Source: Streptomyces sp. V3I7
GTDB lineage: Bacteria > Actinomycetota > Actinomycetes > Streptomycetales > Streptomycetaceae
Length of the DNA stretch: 64,000 bases
Assembly (NCBI RefSeq): GCF_030817495.1
Contig: NZ_JAUSZK010000001.1
Span: 6,100,001-6,164,000, forward strand
Direction of reading: 5' to 3'
Below, piece after piece: positions 1 through 8,337 of this stretch. Each line of letters begins with the position of its first letter. Position 1 is the stretch's first letter. Under the pieces are notes generated by a model. The model was not told the DNA's origin and did no database searches. It saw only the letters and a list, made by a program, of their open reading frames with translations. Both the position numbers and the translations under genes were made by a program.

Positions 1-68
1 CAGGGCCTGCTCAAGGTCCGCGACGGCGTCGGACCCGGCCGTCCTCGTGCATGCTCGGGCGGAGGAGA

Positions 69-1109
69 ATGCTGCAACCCCTTGTCGTGGGACTGGGACG
101 TTCCGGCGCCGGTCTCCATCTGACGGCGCTGGCCCGGGCCACCGCTCAGGCCGAGCACCCCCTGACCATCCGGCCACCCGTCGCCTGCGACCCACGCCCC
201 GAGGCGGGGGCCGGCCTGACGGGCGTGACCGTCACCAGGGCCCTCTCCGAAGCCGCCCGGCTCACCCCGCCCGAGACCACGGTGGTCCACGTCTGCACCC
301 CACCGGCCGACCGCGTCATGGTGCTCACCGAACTCGCCGGACTCGGCTACACCCGGATGATCGTCGAGAAGCCGCTCGCCTCCGGGCTCGACCAGCTCGA
401 CCGACTCGACGCGCTGCGCCGCCGTCACGCGCTCGACCTCACGGTCGTCTCCCACTGGCTGTCCGCACGGCTCACCGAGGAGCTGCGCCTGCTGCTCGCC
501 GGCCGCCGCCTCGGCTCCCTTCGCGCCATCGACGTCGCCCAGCACAAGCCCCGCTTCCACCGCTCGCTCACCAACCGCGACCACGCCACGGCCCTCGACG
601 TCGAACTGCCGCACGCGCTGGGCGTGGTGCTCGACCTCGCCGGTCCCGCGTACGTCCTGGACGCCCGGTGCGGCGACATGGTCTGCGAGGACACCGTCCT
701 GCCCCGCATGGGACAGGCGGTCGTACGGCTCCGGCACCGGTCCGGCGTACGCACCCGCCTGGTCTCCGACCTGACCTCGCCGATGCGCAGGCGCAGCATC
801 ACCCTCCGCTTCACCCACGGCACCGCCATCGCGCACTACCCCATCAGCGAGAGTGACGACCACGCACAGCTCGTCCTCACGGGGGCCCTGCGCGGCCGTC
901 GCGTGTTCCGCGACGACGCCCTGACCGCCTTCATGTGCCGCACCTACCGGCGGTTCGCCGAGGGGCGGACGGCCGACTTCGCGCTGCATCTCGCGGCCGC
1001 CCGGCTGCTGTGCGACGCCAAGAGAGTGTGCGGGGCCGACGACATGGCCGCCGCAGCGGTGGAGGGCACGGCCGGCACCGAGAGGGGAGCCCAGGTCCAT
1101 GCGGTGTGA
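69..1109 (+). CDS. Gfo/Idh/MocA-family NAD(P)-dependent oxidoreductase (first copy)
   Basis: The 346-residue protein starts with a Rossmann nucleotide-binding motif GLGRSGAGLH (about residues 8-17). It carries the family VEKPLA signature (about 99-104), whose lysine is normally catalytic. By family it should oxidise or reduce a sugar or cyclitol hydroxyl in the cytoplasm; the substrate cannot be read. ATG 69 is chosen because MLQPLVVGLG fits the family N-terminus, but the GGAGGAG at 61-67 sits only one base upstream. ATG 51, in frame and lacking a ribosome site, is the alternative. It is the first complete gene of an operon whose upstream part lies outside the window, and it overlaps the next gene by 11 bases. 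Confidence 0.82.
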   Translation: MLQPLVVGLGRSGAGLHLTALARATAQAEHPLTIRPPVACDPRPEAGAGLTGVTVTRALSEAARLTPPETTVVHVCTPPADRVMVLTELAGLGYTRMIVEKPLASGLDQLDRLDALRRRHALDLTVVSHWLSARLTEELRLLLAGRRLGSLRAIDVAQHKPRFHRSLTNRDHATALDVELPHALGVVLDLAGPAYVLDARCGDMVCEDTVLPRMGQAVVRLRHRSGVRTRLVSDLTSPMRRRSITLRFTHGTAIAHYPISESDDHAQLVLTGALRGRRVFRDDALTAFMCRTYRRFAEGRTADFALHLAAARLLCDAKRVCGADDMAAAAVEGTAGTERGAQVHAV

Positions 1110-2019
1110 GGGAAGCCGGCCCGAGGACAGGTGCGCCGGCATCGGCGACGAGGCCGCCGAGAGCATCACCGACCAGATCGCGGCGATCCGCGCCCTCGGC
1201 TGGCAGCGGATCGAGTTGCGCGACATCGGCGGGAAGGCGCTGGCCGACCTCGGTGACGCCCAGGTGACGGACGTCGCCGACGAACTCCGGGACACCGGGC
1301 TGAGCGTGGTGTGCCTCGCCTCCCGGATCGGGAACTGGGGCCGCCCCGTCACCGCCCCCTTCGAGCACGACCTCGCCGAGCTGGAGACGCTCCTCGACCG
1401 GTGCGCGGTGCTGAACTGCCGCCGCGTGCGCGTGATGTCGTACCCCAACGACGGTCTCCCGCCCGACGAGTGGGCCGCGCGCGTCCTCGACCGGCTCACC
1501 CGTCTCGCCCGCCGCGCCGAGCGGGCCGGAGTCATCCTCGTGCACGAGAACTGCGCGGGCTGGGCGGGCGAGGACCCGGCCCGGATGCTGCGCCTGGTCG
1601 AGCAAGTCGCCAGTCCCGCCCTGCGGTTGCTCTTCGACATGGGCAACGGAGTGCCGTACGGCTACGACGCCTACGCCGTGCTGGAGCGGATCCTGCCCCA
1701 CGTGGAACACGTCCACGTCAAGGACGCCCGCAGGACGCCCGACGGGGTCCGGTACGTCCTGCCGGGGGAGGGCGAGGCGCGGGTGACCGACTGCCTGGAA
1801 CTGCTGGTGCGCTCCGGCTACCCCGGCACCTTCTCCCTCGAACCCCACCTGGCCGTTCGGCCGCACACCGGGCTGTACGCGTACGAGGACGCGGCGGACC
1901 GCTTCGTCAGCGCCGGGCGCCGGTTGCATGAACTGGTGGCGGAATGCGGGGCGGAGACCGTCGCCCACCCGCAGCCGCAGCCGCAGCCGCAGCCGCAGCC
2001 GCACGGCGCCCTCCGGTGA
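1099..2019 (+). CDS. Sugar phosphate isomerase/epimerase-like TIM-barrel protein
   Basis: This 306-residue protein reads as an AP-endonuclease-2/xylose-isomerase-like TIM barrel. Visible strands end in metal-ligand-type residues: IELRD near 36, VHENC near 150, LLFDMGN near 177, VEHVHVKD near 205 and FSLEPH near 251. Such proteins isomerise, epimerise or dehydrate keto-sugars with a divalent metal, and they often pair with Gfo/Idh oxidoreductases, as here on both sides. ATG 1099 overlaps the upstream stop and follows a GGGGAG stretch. The C-terminus ends in a proline-glutamine tail encoded by a hexanucleotide repeat, which is probably a disordered extension and not part of the barrel. Confidence 0.8.
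   Translation: MRCEGSRPEDRCAGIGDEAAESITDQIAAIRALGWQRIELRDIGGKALADLGDAQVTDVADELRDTGLSVVCLASRIGNWGRPVTAPFEHDLAELETLLDRCAVLNCRRVRVMSYPNDGLPPDEWAARVLDRLTRLARRAERAGVILVHENCAGWAGEDPARMLRLVEQVASPALRLLFDMGNGVPYGYDAYAVLERILPHVEHVHVKDARRTPDGVRYVLPGEGEARVTDCLELLVRSGYPGTFSLEPHLAVRPHTGLYAYEDAADRFVSAGRRLHELVAECGAETVAHPQPQPQPQPQPHGALR
1969..2004 (+). repeat. CCGCAG hexanucleotide tandem repeat at the end of the TIM-barrel gene
   Basis: Five perfect CCGCAG units and a sixth CCGCAC variant lie directly before the stop codon, encoding alternating Pro-Gln. Because the unit is six bases, copy-number change keeps the frame and only lengthens or shortens the tail. It also lies just upstream of the GTG start of the next gene and may affect coupling. 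Confidence 0.9.
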
Positions 2020-3299
2020 CCGCGGGCGGCGCGGGCCGGCTGCTGGGCGAGGACGACCACGCCCTGTTGCTGCGGCTGCTGCGGATGCCCACCGCGGGGC
2101 CGCTGGAGACCGGTGACGGTGACGCCCCGCTCCAGCTGTGGCAGGCCCAGCACGCCTACGCCGAGGCGGCGCGCGAAGTCGGCATGCGGGTCGTCCATCA
2201 CGCTGCGCCCGATCCCGCGGTGCTGCTGCGACCGGATGTGCCGGCCATCGTGCGCGCGGCGGCCGGTCCCGTCTTTCTCGCCCAACAGCCCAGCCTGGTA
2301 CTGCGGTTGGGGGCGCCTGCGCTTCCCGTCCGGGACACCGTCATGTTCAACGTCCACCTCGACACAGTCTCCGGAACCGAACCCGTGGGCTTCGACGGGG
2401 AGCGGTTCACCGGGCGGGGAGCCGTCGACGCGAAGGGGCCGGCCGTCGCCCTGCTGGCCGGGGTGCGCGCCGCGGCCGCCGCGCACCCGGGCATCGGACG
2501 CGACACGGCCGTCGTGATCCAGGCTGTCTCCGGCGAAGAGGGCGGCGCCATGGGCACGTTCGGAACCCGCCCGCTGATCGAGGCGGGACACGTCGGACGG
2601 CTGAACGTCTTCTGCGAGCCGACCGGGCTGCGCCACATGCCCCGTGCCACCGCGTCCATGACGGCCCGCATCACGGTAGAGGGCGAGGACGCGATCGACG
2701 ACCGCCCCGGTGCCGGCCACAACGCCACCGTCCTGCTCGGCTTCCTCGCCCAGCACCTCGCCGCCGCCGGAGGCTCCCTGTGCATCGCCGGGCTGCACAC
2801 CGGCCACGCCCACAACCGCGTGTACGGAACAGGACAGTTACTGGTCAACATCCCCTACGCGACACCGGCGAAGGGCGCGGCGGCCGAACGGCTGGTGGAG
2901 GACGCCTTCACTGCCGGCCTCAAGGACTTCACCGACCGCTTCGACAAAGTCCCCGGCTTCGCCCGTACCGCCGCGGACGCCGTCGCCGTCACGCGGCTGC
3001 GCTGGGACAAGCGGGGCCTGCCCTGCCTCGCTCGTACGGAGGACCCATGGGGCGAAGACCTCCTTGCCGCCGGCGGCGTTCCGCGGCAGCCGGACAGCGA
3101 GCCCGCGTTCACCTGCGACGCCATCTGGATGCAGGACGTCCCCGGCACCTTCACCACCGTCCTCGGCCCGGGGTCCCTTGACGCCAACCACGCCCACGCC
3201 TCAGGCGAGTTCGTCGACCTCGCCGACCTGGAGGAGTTCGCCGACACCGTACGGCGGCTGCTCCTCGCCTTCGCCGACCAAAGGGAGACCACCACATGA
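2016..3299 (+). CDS. M20-family metallohydrolase (ArgE/DapE-like peptidase or deacylase)
   Basis: The 427-residue product shows the M20 zinc-site order: HLD at 114-116, GRGAVDAKG with Asp at about 138, the catalytic pair SGEEGG at 174-175, CEPTG with Glu at 201, and a late His in DANHAHASGEF. M20 enzymes cleave amide or peptide bonds of N-acylated amino acids or small peptides. The GTG at 2016 overlaps the upstream TGA (GTGA), so translation is coupled. A longer in-frame ORF from 1944 would only add a poly-alanine stretch that is a shadow of the hexanucleotide repeat. Its presence in a sugar-oxidoreductase operon suggests removal of an N-acyl or aminoacyl group from an intermediate (inference). 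Confidence 0.85.
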   Translation: MTAGGAGRLLGEDDHALLLRLLRMPTAGPLETGDGDAPLQLWQAQHAYAEAAREVGMRVVHHAAPDPAVLLRPDVPAIVRAAAGPVFLAQQPSLVLRLGAPALPVRDTVMFNVHLDTVSGTEPVGFDGERFTGRGAVDAKGPAVALLAGVRAAAAAHPGIGRDTAVVIQAVSGEEGGAMGTFGTRPLIEAGHVGRLNVFCEPTGLRHMPRATASMTARITVEGEDAIDDRPGAGHNATVLLGFLAQHLAAAGGSLCIAGLHTGHAHNRVYGTGQLLVNIPYATPAKGAAAERLVEDAFTAGLKDFTDRFDKVPGFARTAADAVAVTRLRWDKRGLPCLARTEDPWGEDLLAAGGVPRQPDSEPAFTCDAIWMQDVPGTFTTVLGPGSLDANHAHASGEFVDLADLEEFADTVRRLLLAFADQRETTT

Positions 3300-4453
3300 C
3301 GCTCCAGGCCACCGGCGCCCCACCCTGCGCACGCCGCCCCGACGTGCTGGTCGACCACGGCGAGCTGCTCGCCGCCGTGACCGCGGCGTTCACCGCGCAC
3401 GGGCTCCCGGACCGGCGCGCGCACGCCGCGGCGGCCGCGCTGTGTCACGGCGACCTGGTCGGCTTCGGCTCGCACGGCGTGTTCAACCTGTCCCGGCTCT
3501 ATCTGCCGCTCCTGCGAAGCGGCCGCGCCGACGCCACCGCGGAGCCGCGCGTCATCACCGACCTGGGCGCGTGTGTCCTCCTCGACGCCCGCCGCGCGCT
3601 CGGCCTCTGGTCCGCCTCCGAGGCGATGGACCTGGCCGTGGAACGCGCCCGCCGCCACGGGGTGGGGCTCGTGTCCGTGCGGAACGGGACCCACTTCGGG
3701 TGCGCGGGGCACCACACGGCGCGTGCGGCGGAGCAGGGCCTGATCGGTGTGCTCGCGTCCAACTGCGGCGGTCAGCGCATCGCCCGGCCCCCGCACGCCC
3801 AGCTCGCCATGCTCGGCACCAACCCCCTCAGCGTCGCCGCGCCCGCCCTCGACGGGCACCCGTTCGTCCTGGACATGAGCACCACCGTCGTCCCCACCGG
3901 CCGCATCCGCGCCGCCGCGCGCGGCGGGTCGTCCATCCCGCCCGGGTGGCTGGAGGACGCCGAGGGGGCGCCGGTCACCGACCCCGGGGCGTTCGACCGC
4001 GGCGAGGCGTATCTGCGCTGGCTGGGCGGCACCGACGAGAACGGCGCGTACAAGGGGTACGGCCTCGGGCTCGCGGTCGAGGTTCTGGCCGCCCTGCTGC
4101 CGGGGGCCCAACTCGGCCCCGCCGCCGACGTTTTGGAGGGCGACGGACGTCCGCACGGCCGTGACGACGACATCGGCTTCCTCGTCCTCGCCATCGCCCC
4201 CGAGGCACTGCGCCCGCCCGGTGAGGACTTCCGCGGCGACGCGCGGGACCTCTTCACCACGCTCACCCAGTGCCCGCCCACCGAGGGCCACGGCCCCGTG
4301 CGCTACCCCGGCTGGTGGGAGGCCGAACGCGCACTCACCCGCACCCGGGACGGCGTACCGCTTCCCGCGCACCTCCACGACGAGCTCACCGAACTGGGCC
4401 TGCTCCCCGCGGCCCTACCCGCGGCTCTCCCCACGGCGGAGGACGTCCGATGA
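3296..4453 (+). CDS. Ldh-family (malate/L-lactate/ureidoglycolate type) NAD(P)-dependent dehydrogenase
   Basis: The 385-residue protein has the Ldh2 fold signatures: an N-terminal SHGVFNLSRL segment (near 58-67), RNGTHFGCAGHH (near 127-138) with the catalytic-type His, the ASNCGG and GTNPLSVAAP stretches, and a YKGYGLGLAVEVLA segment (near 252). Family members reduce or oxidise 2-keto/2-hydroxy acids or cyclic imines such as delta-1-piperideine-2-carboxylate. The start overlaps the previous stop as ATGA, giving coupled translation. It may reduce a keto acid or imine released by the neighbouring hydrolase (inference). Confidence 0.85.
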   Translation: MTLQATGAPPCARRPDVLVDHGELLAAVTAAFTAHGLPDRRAHAAAAALCHGDLVGFGSHGVFNLSRLYLPLLRSGRADATAEPRVITDLGACVLLDARRALGLWSASEAMDLAVERARRHGVGLVSVRNGTHFGCAGHHTARAAEQGLIGVLASNCGGQRIARPPHAQLAMLGTNPLSVAAPALDGHPFVLDMSTTVVPTGRIRAAARGGSSIPPGWLEDAEGAPVTDPGAFDRGEAYLRWLGGTDENGAYKGYGLGLAVEVLAALLPGAQLGPAADVLEGDGRPHGRDDDIGFLVLAIAPEALRPPGEDFRGDARDLFTTLTQCPPTEGHGPVRYPGWWEAERALTRTRDGVPLPAHLHDELTELGLLPAALPAALPTAEDVR

Positions 4454-5382
4454 GCCCCCGCCGCATCGGCGTCGCCGGGCTCGGCGTCATCTCGGCGTAC
4501 TACCTCGCCGCCGTCCAGCGATCCGCGCACTGGGAACTGGCCGCCGTCTGCGACCTGAACGACGCGGTGCTGCGGCCCCACCGCGACCGCGTGCCCTGCT
4601 TCACCGACCCTCGCACGATGCTGCGCGAGGCCGGACTGGACGCCGTCGTCGTCGCCGTCCCCAACGACGCCCACGCCGAGGTGTGCCGGGAAGCGCTGCG
4701 CGCCGGGGTCCCGGTGTGCGTCGAGAAACCCCTGGCCGTCTCGCTGGAGCACGGGCGCGAACTGACCGCGCTGGCTCGCGCGCACGCGACCCCGCTGTTC
4801 ACCGCCTTCCACCGCCGCTACAACGAGTCCGTGACCCGCCTGCGCGCCCGACTGCCCGGCCGGGACCGCATCGCGTCGGTACGGGTGCGCTACCTGGAAC
4901 GCATCGAGGAGCACATCGGCACCGACACCTGGTACCTCGACGCCGAGCGCTGCGGCGGCGGTTGCGTCGCCGACAACGGGCCGAACGCCTTCGACGTGGT
5001 GCGGCTGCTGCTCGGCGACGTCACGGTGACGCGGGCAGCGGTCGAGCGCGACGCGGCCGGCACCGATCGCCGGGCCGTCGTGGACCTGCGCGACCCGCGG
5101 GGCGCCGAGGCGCGCGTCGAGCTGGACTGGAGCCACCCGGGCGAGACGAAGGACGTCGAGGTGCGCCTGACCGACGGTTCGGTGCTGACGGCGGACATGC
5201 TCGCCGGCCACCCGGGGTTCAAGGCCTCCCTGTGGCACGAGTACGACGGTATCCTCGACGACTTCGCCGGCGTGGTCACCATGGGGGAGTGGACCGACGG
5301 GGGACTCGCGGCGCTGGAGCTGGTGGCGGCGGCGTACCGCAGCGAAGAGGCCCCCGCCGCCGTGACGGGAGCACGCGGGTGA
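4450..5382 (+). CDS. Gfo/Idh/MocA-family oxidoreductase (second copy)
   Basis: The 310-residue protein opens with MSPRRIGVAGLGVISAYYL, a Rossmann nucleotide-binding motif, and has VCVEKPLAVS near residue 95. It is a complete family member and clearly different from the first copy in this operon. ATG 4450 is fixed by an ATGA overlap with the previous stop. Two such oxidoreductases with one TIM-barrel isomerase fit a chemistry in which a sugar hydroxyl is oxidised, the keto-sugar is altered, and the ketone is reduced again (inference from known 3-keto-sugar systems). A longer ORF from 4270 is read-through of upstream sequence. Confidence 0.85.
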   Translation: MSPRRIGVAGLGVISAYYLAAVQRSAHWELAAVCDLNDAVLRPHRDRVPCFTDPRTMLREAGLDAVVVAVPNDAHAEVCREALRAGVPVCVEKPLAVSLEHGRELTALARAHATPLFTAFHRRYNESVTRLRARLPGRDRIASVRVRYLERIEEHIGTDTWYLDAERCGGGCVADNGPNAFDVVRLLLGDVTVTRAAVERDAAGTDRRAVVDLRDPRGAEARVELDWSHPGETKDVEVRLTDGSVLTADMLAGHPGFKASLWHEYDGILDDFAGVVTMGEWTDGGLAALELVAAAYRSEEAPAAVTGARG

Positions 5383-5849
5383 TCGCGGGAGAGGTCCCCG
5401 CCTCGACGGAGAACGGGGCGAAGCGGCAGCTCCACGGCCATCTCGTCAAGGTGCTGCTGCACCGCAGGACGGAACGCGGCATGGCGCTGGAGCCGCACGC
5501 GAGCCGGTGCGTGCGGCGCGGCGAGGTGCACGAACTCGTCACCACCGACCACCGGGAGACGACCGAGGGCGCGCGCATCGACCGGGTGGGCTTCCTCGGC
5601 TTCGTGGAACTGGCGTGCGGCGGCGTGCTCGACCGCGGTGACGAGGTCCGTATCGGCGACCGGCTCGTCGGCACCGTCCTCGGGTTCGACGCCTGCCACT
5701 TCCCCAACCACTACAACATCCTCATCACCTGCGACCGGCTGCTCACCGGCGAGGACCTGCGGCTCCACCCGGAGCTGCCCGTCTCCTTCACGCAGCCGAG
5801 CCGGCGCCTCGCACCCACGGGGACGCCGGCGGAGGTCACAGCCGGCTGA
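5379..5849 (+). CDS. Small conserved protein of unknown function, last gene of the operon
   Basis: The 156-residue protein begins at GTG 5379 inside the preceding stop (GTGA), so it is coupled to the oxidoreductase. It has no signal peptide or membrane segment. Its middle reads like a compact beta-rich fold: VGFLGFVELACGG, DEVRIGDRLVGTVLGF and CHFPNHYNILIT. It may belong to a named DUF (possibly DUF6917), but that is from memory and not certain. By context alone it could be an accessory subunit of the TIM-barrel enzyme, because C-glycoside-cleaving systems pair a TIM barrel with a small beta protein. It overlaps tail to tail by 14 bases with the next gene. Confidence 0.75.
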   Translation: MIAGEVPASTENGAKRQLHGHLVKVLLHRRTERGMALEPHASRCVRRGEVHELVTTDHRETTEGARIDRVGFLGFVELACGGVLDRGDEVRIGDRLVGTVLGFDACHFPNHYNILITCDRLLTGEDLRLHPELPVSFTQPSRRLAPTGTPAEVTAG

Positions 5850-7095
5850 CCCGCTCGCCCTCGGTCGACCCGCGCGTGTCGAGGACAGCGCAGCGCGCCT
5901 GCGCCGGCAGCCCCGCTTCGTAACAGGCGTGATCCTGGAGCAGTACGGCGAGATCGGCGCTCGCCAGAGCCTCGGCGAGCGACTCCTCGCGCGGCAGCGG
6001 GACGCCGTCCGCGGAGAAGCGGGGCACGTACGGATCGTGGTACGAGACGGACGCGCCCCGCGCCCGCAGCCCCCTGGCCACCTGCGTGGCAGGCGTCTCG
6101 CGCACGTCCGCGACGTCCGGCTTGTAGCTCACCCCGAGCAGCAACACCCGGGCGCCGTTCAGGCTTCTGCCCTCCTCGCGCAGCAGACCGGCCGCGCGCC
6201 GCACCACATGCGCGGGCATCTGCGCCACCACGCCGCGCGCGGCCGACAGCATCCGGAAGGAGAACCCCTCGCTCTCGGCCTTCGCCTCGAGATAGCGGGG
6301 GTCGACCGGGATGCAGTGGCCCCCGATGCCCGGGCCGGGGCTGAAGGCGCTGAACCCGAAGGGCTTGGTGCCCGCGCACCGCAGCACGTCCCAGACGTCG
6401 ATCCCCACCTTGTCGCAGTACAGCGCGACTTCGTCCACCAGCGCGATGTTGACGTACCGGTACGTGTTCTCCAGCAGCTTGGCCATCTCCGCCTCCCGCG
6501 TCCCCCGGGCCACCACGACGGTGTCGACCAGGCGCCCGTAGAAGGCGACGGCGTACTTGGTGCAGAGCGGAGTGCAGCCGCTCACGACGCGCGGTGTGTT
6601 CCGGATGCCGTGCGCCGCGTTTCCGGGGTCGATGCGTTCGGGCGAGTAGGCGAGGTGGAAGTCGTCGCCCACGCGCAGCCCGCTGCTCCGCTCCAGCAGC
6701 GGCCGTACGAGTTCCTCGGTCGTGCCGGGGTGGCTGGTGGACTCCACGACCACCAGCGTCCCTGGCCGCAGTCCCGCGCCGACACTGCGGCACGCCGCCC
6801 GGAGCGCCGCCAGGTCCGGATCGCCGTCCGGCGTCAGCCCGGTCGGCACGCAGACGACGACCGTGTCCGCGCCCCCGGCGACGCGGGGATCGGTGGTGGC
6901 CCGGAACCCCGCGGCGCGCATCGCGGTGATGTCGGCGTCGCTCAGATCGTCGATGTGGGAGCGCCCGTCGGACAGGTGGGACACCACCTGCTCGGAGATG
7001 TCGTAACCGACGGTCGACAGGCCGGCTTCGCACGCGCGGCGCGCGAGCGGCAGTCCGACGTATCCGAGTCCGACGACGACCAGATCACATGCCAT
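5836..7095 (-). CDS. UDP-N-acetylhexosamine 6-dehydrogenase-like nucleotide-sugar dehydrogenase
   Basis: The 419-residue protein starts MACDLVVVGLGYVGLP, an NAD-binding Rossmann motif, with GGAGGT well placed upstream of ATG 7095. It contains YSPERIDPGN, a KLLENTYRYVNIALVDE helix, and GIGGHCIPVDPRYL with the catalytic cysteine. The GGHCIPVDP form is typical of UDP-GlcNAc/UDP-ManNAc 6-dehydrogenases (WbpA/WecC type) and not of UDP-glucose dehydrogenases. It should make a UDP-HexNAc uronic acid with two NAD+. It faces the oxidoreductase operon tail to tail and diverges from the methyltransferase pair, so it may be co-regulated with the latter from 7096-7473. Confidence 0.88.
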   Translation of the reverse strand: MACDLVVVGLGYVGLPLARRACEAGLSTVGYDISEQVVSHLSDGRSHIDDLSDADITAMRAAGFRATTDPRVAGGADTVVVCVPTGLTPDGDPDLAALRAACRSVGAGLRPGTLVVVESTSHPGTTEELVRPLLERSSGLRVGDDFHLAYSPERIDPGNAAHGIRNTPRVVSGCTPLCTKYAVAFYGRLVDTVVVARGTREAEMAKLLENTYRYVNIALVDEVALYCDKVGIDVWDVLRCAGTKPFGFSAFSPGPGIGGHCIPVDPRYLEAKAESEGFSFRMLSAARGVVAQMPAHVVRRAAGLLREEGRSLNGARVLLLGVSYKPDVADVRETPATQVARGLRARGASVSYHDPYVPRFSADGVPLPREESLAEALASADLAVLLQDHACYEAGLPAQARCAVLDTRGSTEGERVSRL

Positions 7096-7473
7096 CCGGG
7101 ACCTCCATGGATAGGTTCGAGGAGTTTCCCTCCAATAAGGCTGAAATGCACGTGCCTTGTGACCAGCGCGGACGTGCCCTTCGGCCAGGTGGGCGAATTT
7201 CGAGCGTTCGATCCACGTGAGTTCGATGGGAAATGCACGGACTGTTAGCCTCGCCGAGGATGATCCCGGTTCGGCGCCTTTTCGTCTTTCCCTGAGGCCG
7301 TCGGGGAATTCGAAGCACCGGACGCTCCATTCGCGATTCACGTTCACGGCGCCGCTCGCCGACGAAAACCGACACACCCCGCGTCATGCGCAGCGCGCGC
7401 ACGCCCTGGCACCGACGTCACCGCCACGCCCGTCCCCTTTGCCGGTCCGCCAGCCCTTGTGAAAGGACATCAC
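7096..7473. promoter_or_regulatory. Divergent intergenic region between nucleotide-sugar dehydrogenase and methyltransferases
   Basis: This 378-bp gap separates two divergent genes and must hold both promoters. It is more AT-rich than the flanking genes. A 10-base direct repeat GAAATGCACG occurs at 7143-7152 and 7230-7239 and could be a regulator-binding pair. No coding potential or clear -35/-10 pair was recognised. Confidence 0.5.
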
Positions 7474-8337
7474 ATGACCACCCTGGTCAACGAGGAGAAC
7501 GAGGTCGTACGCAGCGAGTACGAGCGCGCCTTGAAGGAACACTGGGACGCCAAGACGGCCGACGAGGTCAATCTGCTGCTCGGGGCCGAGGACGGGCTCT
7601 ACCACCACCACTACGGCATCGGCGACTTCGACCCGGCCGTGCTGACCGCCGCGCCTCAGGAGCGCGAGGAGCGCATTCTGCGGGAGCTGCACCGTATGGA
7701 GACCGCCCAAGTCGGGCTGATCCTGGACGAGTTGAGCGATCTCCCGGCCGGTGCGCGGGGCATGGACGCCGGTTCGGGGCGCGGCGGTACGTCCTTCATG
7801 ATCGCCGACCGGCTCGGGCACCGTATGGACGGCGTGAACTTCTGCGGCCACCACATCGCCTTCGCCGAGCGGGTCGCCAAGGAGCGCGGCTGGGACGACA
7901 AGGTGGGCTTCCACTTCGCCAACATGGTGCAGACGCCGTTCGCCGACGGGACGTTCGACTTCGTCGTCTCCAACGAGACCACCATGTACGTCGATCTCGC
8001 CGAGCTGTTCCGCGAGATCACCCGCGTCCTGCGTCCCGGGGGCCGCTACCTCGCCACGACCTGGTGCCGCAACGACACCGTCGAGGACCGCTCGACGGCC
8101 TCGCGGGAGATCGACGAACACTACGTGTGCGGGATGCACAAGCGCAGCGCGTACTTCGAGGCGCTGGCGGCGGCCGGCCTCGTCCCGTACCGGGTGACCC
8201 GGCACACCGAGGAAGCGCTCCCGTACTGGGAGCTGCGCAACCACTCGCGTCTGCGGACCGGCGTCGAGGAGCCGTTCCTCCAGGGGTATCGCGAGAAGAG
8301 CCTCGACTACCTCCTCATCGCCACCGAACGCATCTGA
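7474..8337 (+). CDS. SAM-dependent C-methyltransferase, geranyl-diphosphate methyltransferase family (copy 1)
   Basis: The 287-residue protein has the family signatures DGLYHHHYGIGDFD (near 44-57), the SAM-binding MDAGSGRGGTSFM (near 99), SNETTMYVDLAELF (near 167), and the C-terminal LPYWELRNHSRLRTG and GYREKSLDYLLIA. These match my recollection of geranyl diphosphate 2-C-methyltransferase from the 2-methylisoborneol pathway and of TleD-like prenyl C-methyltransferases. It would transfer a methyl group from SAM to a prenyl diphosphate or prenylated substrate. ATG 7474 follows AAAGGA at good spacing. No terpene cyclase lies nearby, so it is not a standard 2-methylisoborneol locus. Confidence 0.85.
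   Translation: MTTLVNEENEVVRSEYERALKEHWDAKTADEVNLLLGAEDGLYHHHYGIGDFDPAVLTAAPQEREERILRELHRMETAQVGLILDELSDLPAGARGMDAGSGRGGTSFMIADRLGHRMDGVNFCGHHIAFAERVAKERGWDDKVGFHFANMVQTPFADGTFDFVVSNETTMYVDLAELFREITRVLRPGGRYLATTWCRNDTVEDRSTASREIDEHYVCGMHKRSAYFEALAAAGLVPYRVTRHTEEALPYWELRNHSRLRTGVEEPFLQGYREKSLDYLLIATERI

Noticed and set aside
1..50. End of an upstream gene at the window edge
   Set aside because: Two frames are open but neither gives a recognisable protein end in so short a stretch. No call is justified.
1944..2015. Extended start of the M20 gene with a poly-alanine leader
   Set aside because: The leader is a frame of the CCGCAG repeat belonging to the upstream gene. The GTGA overlap at 2016 is a better start.
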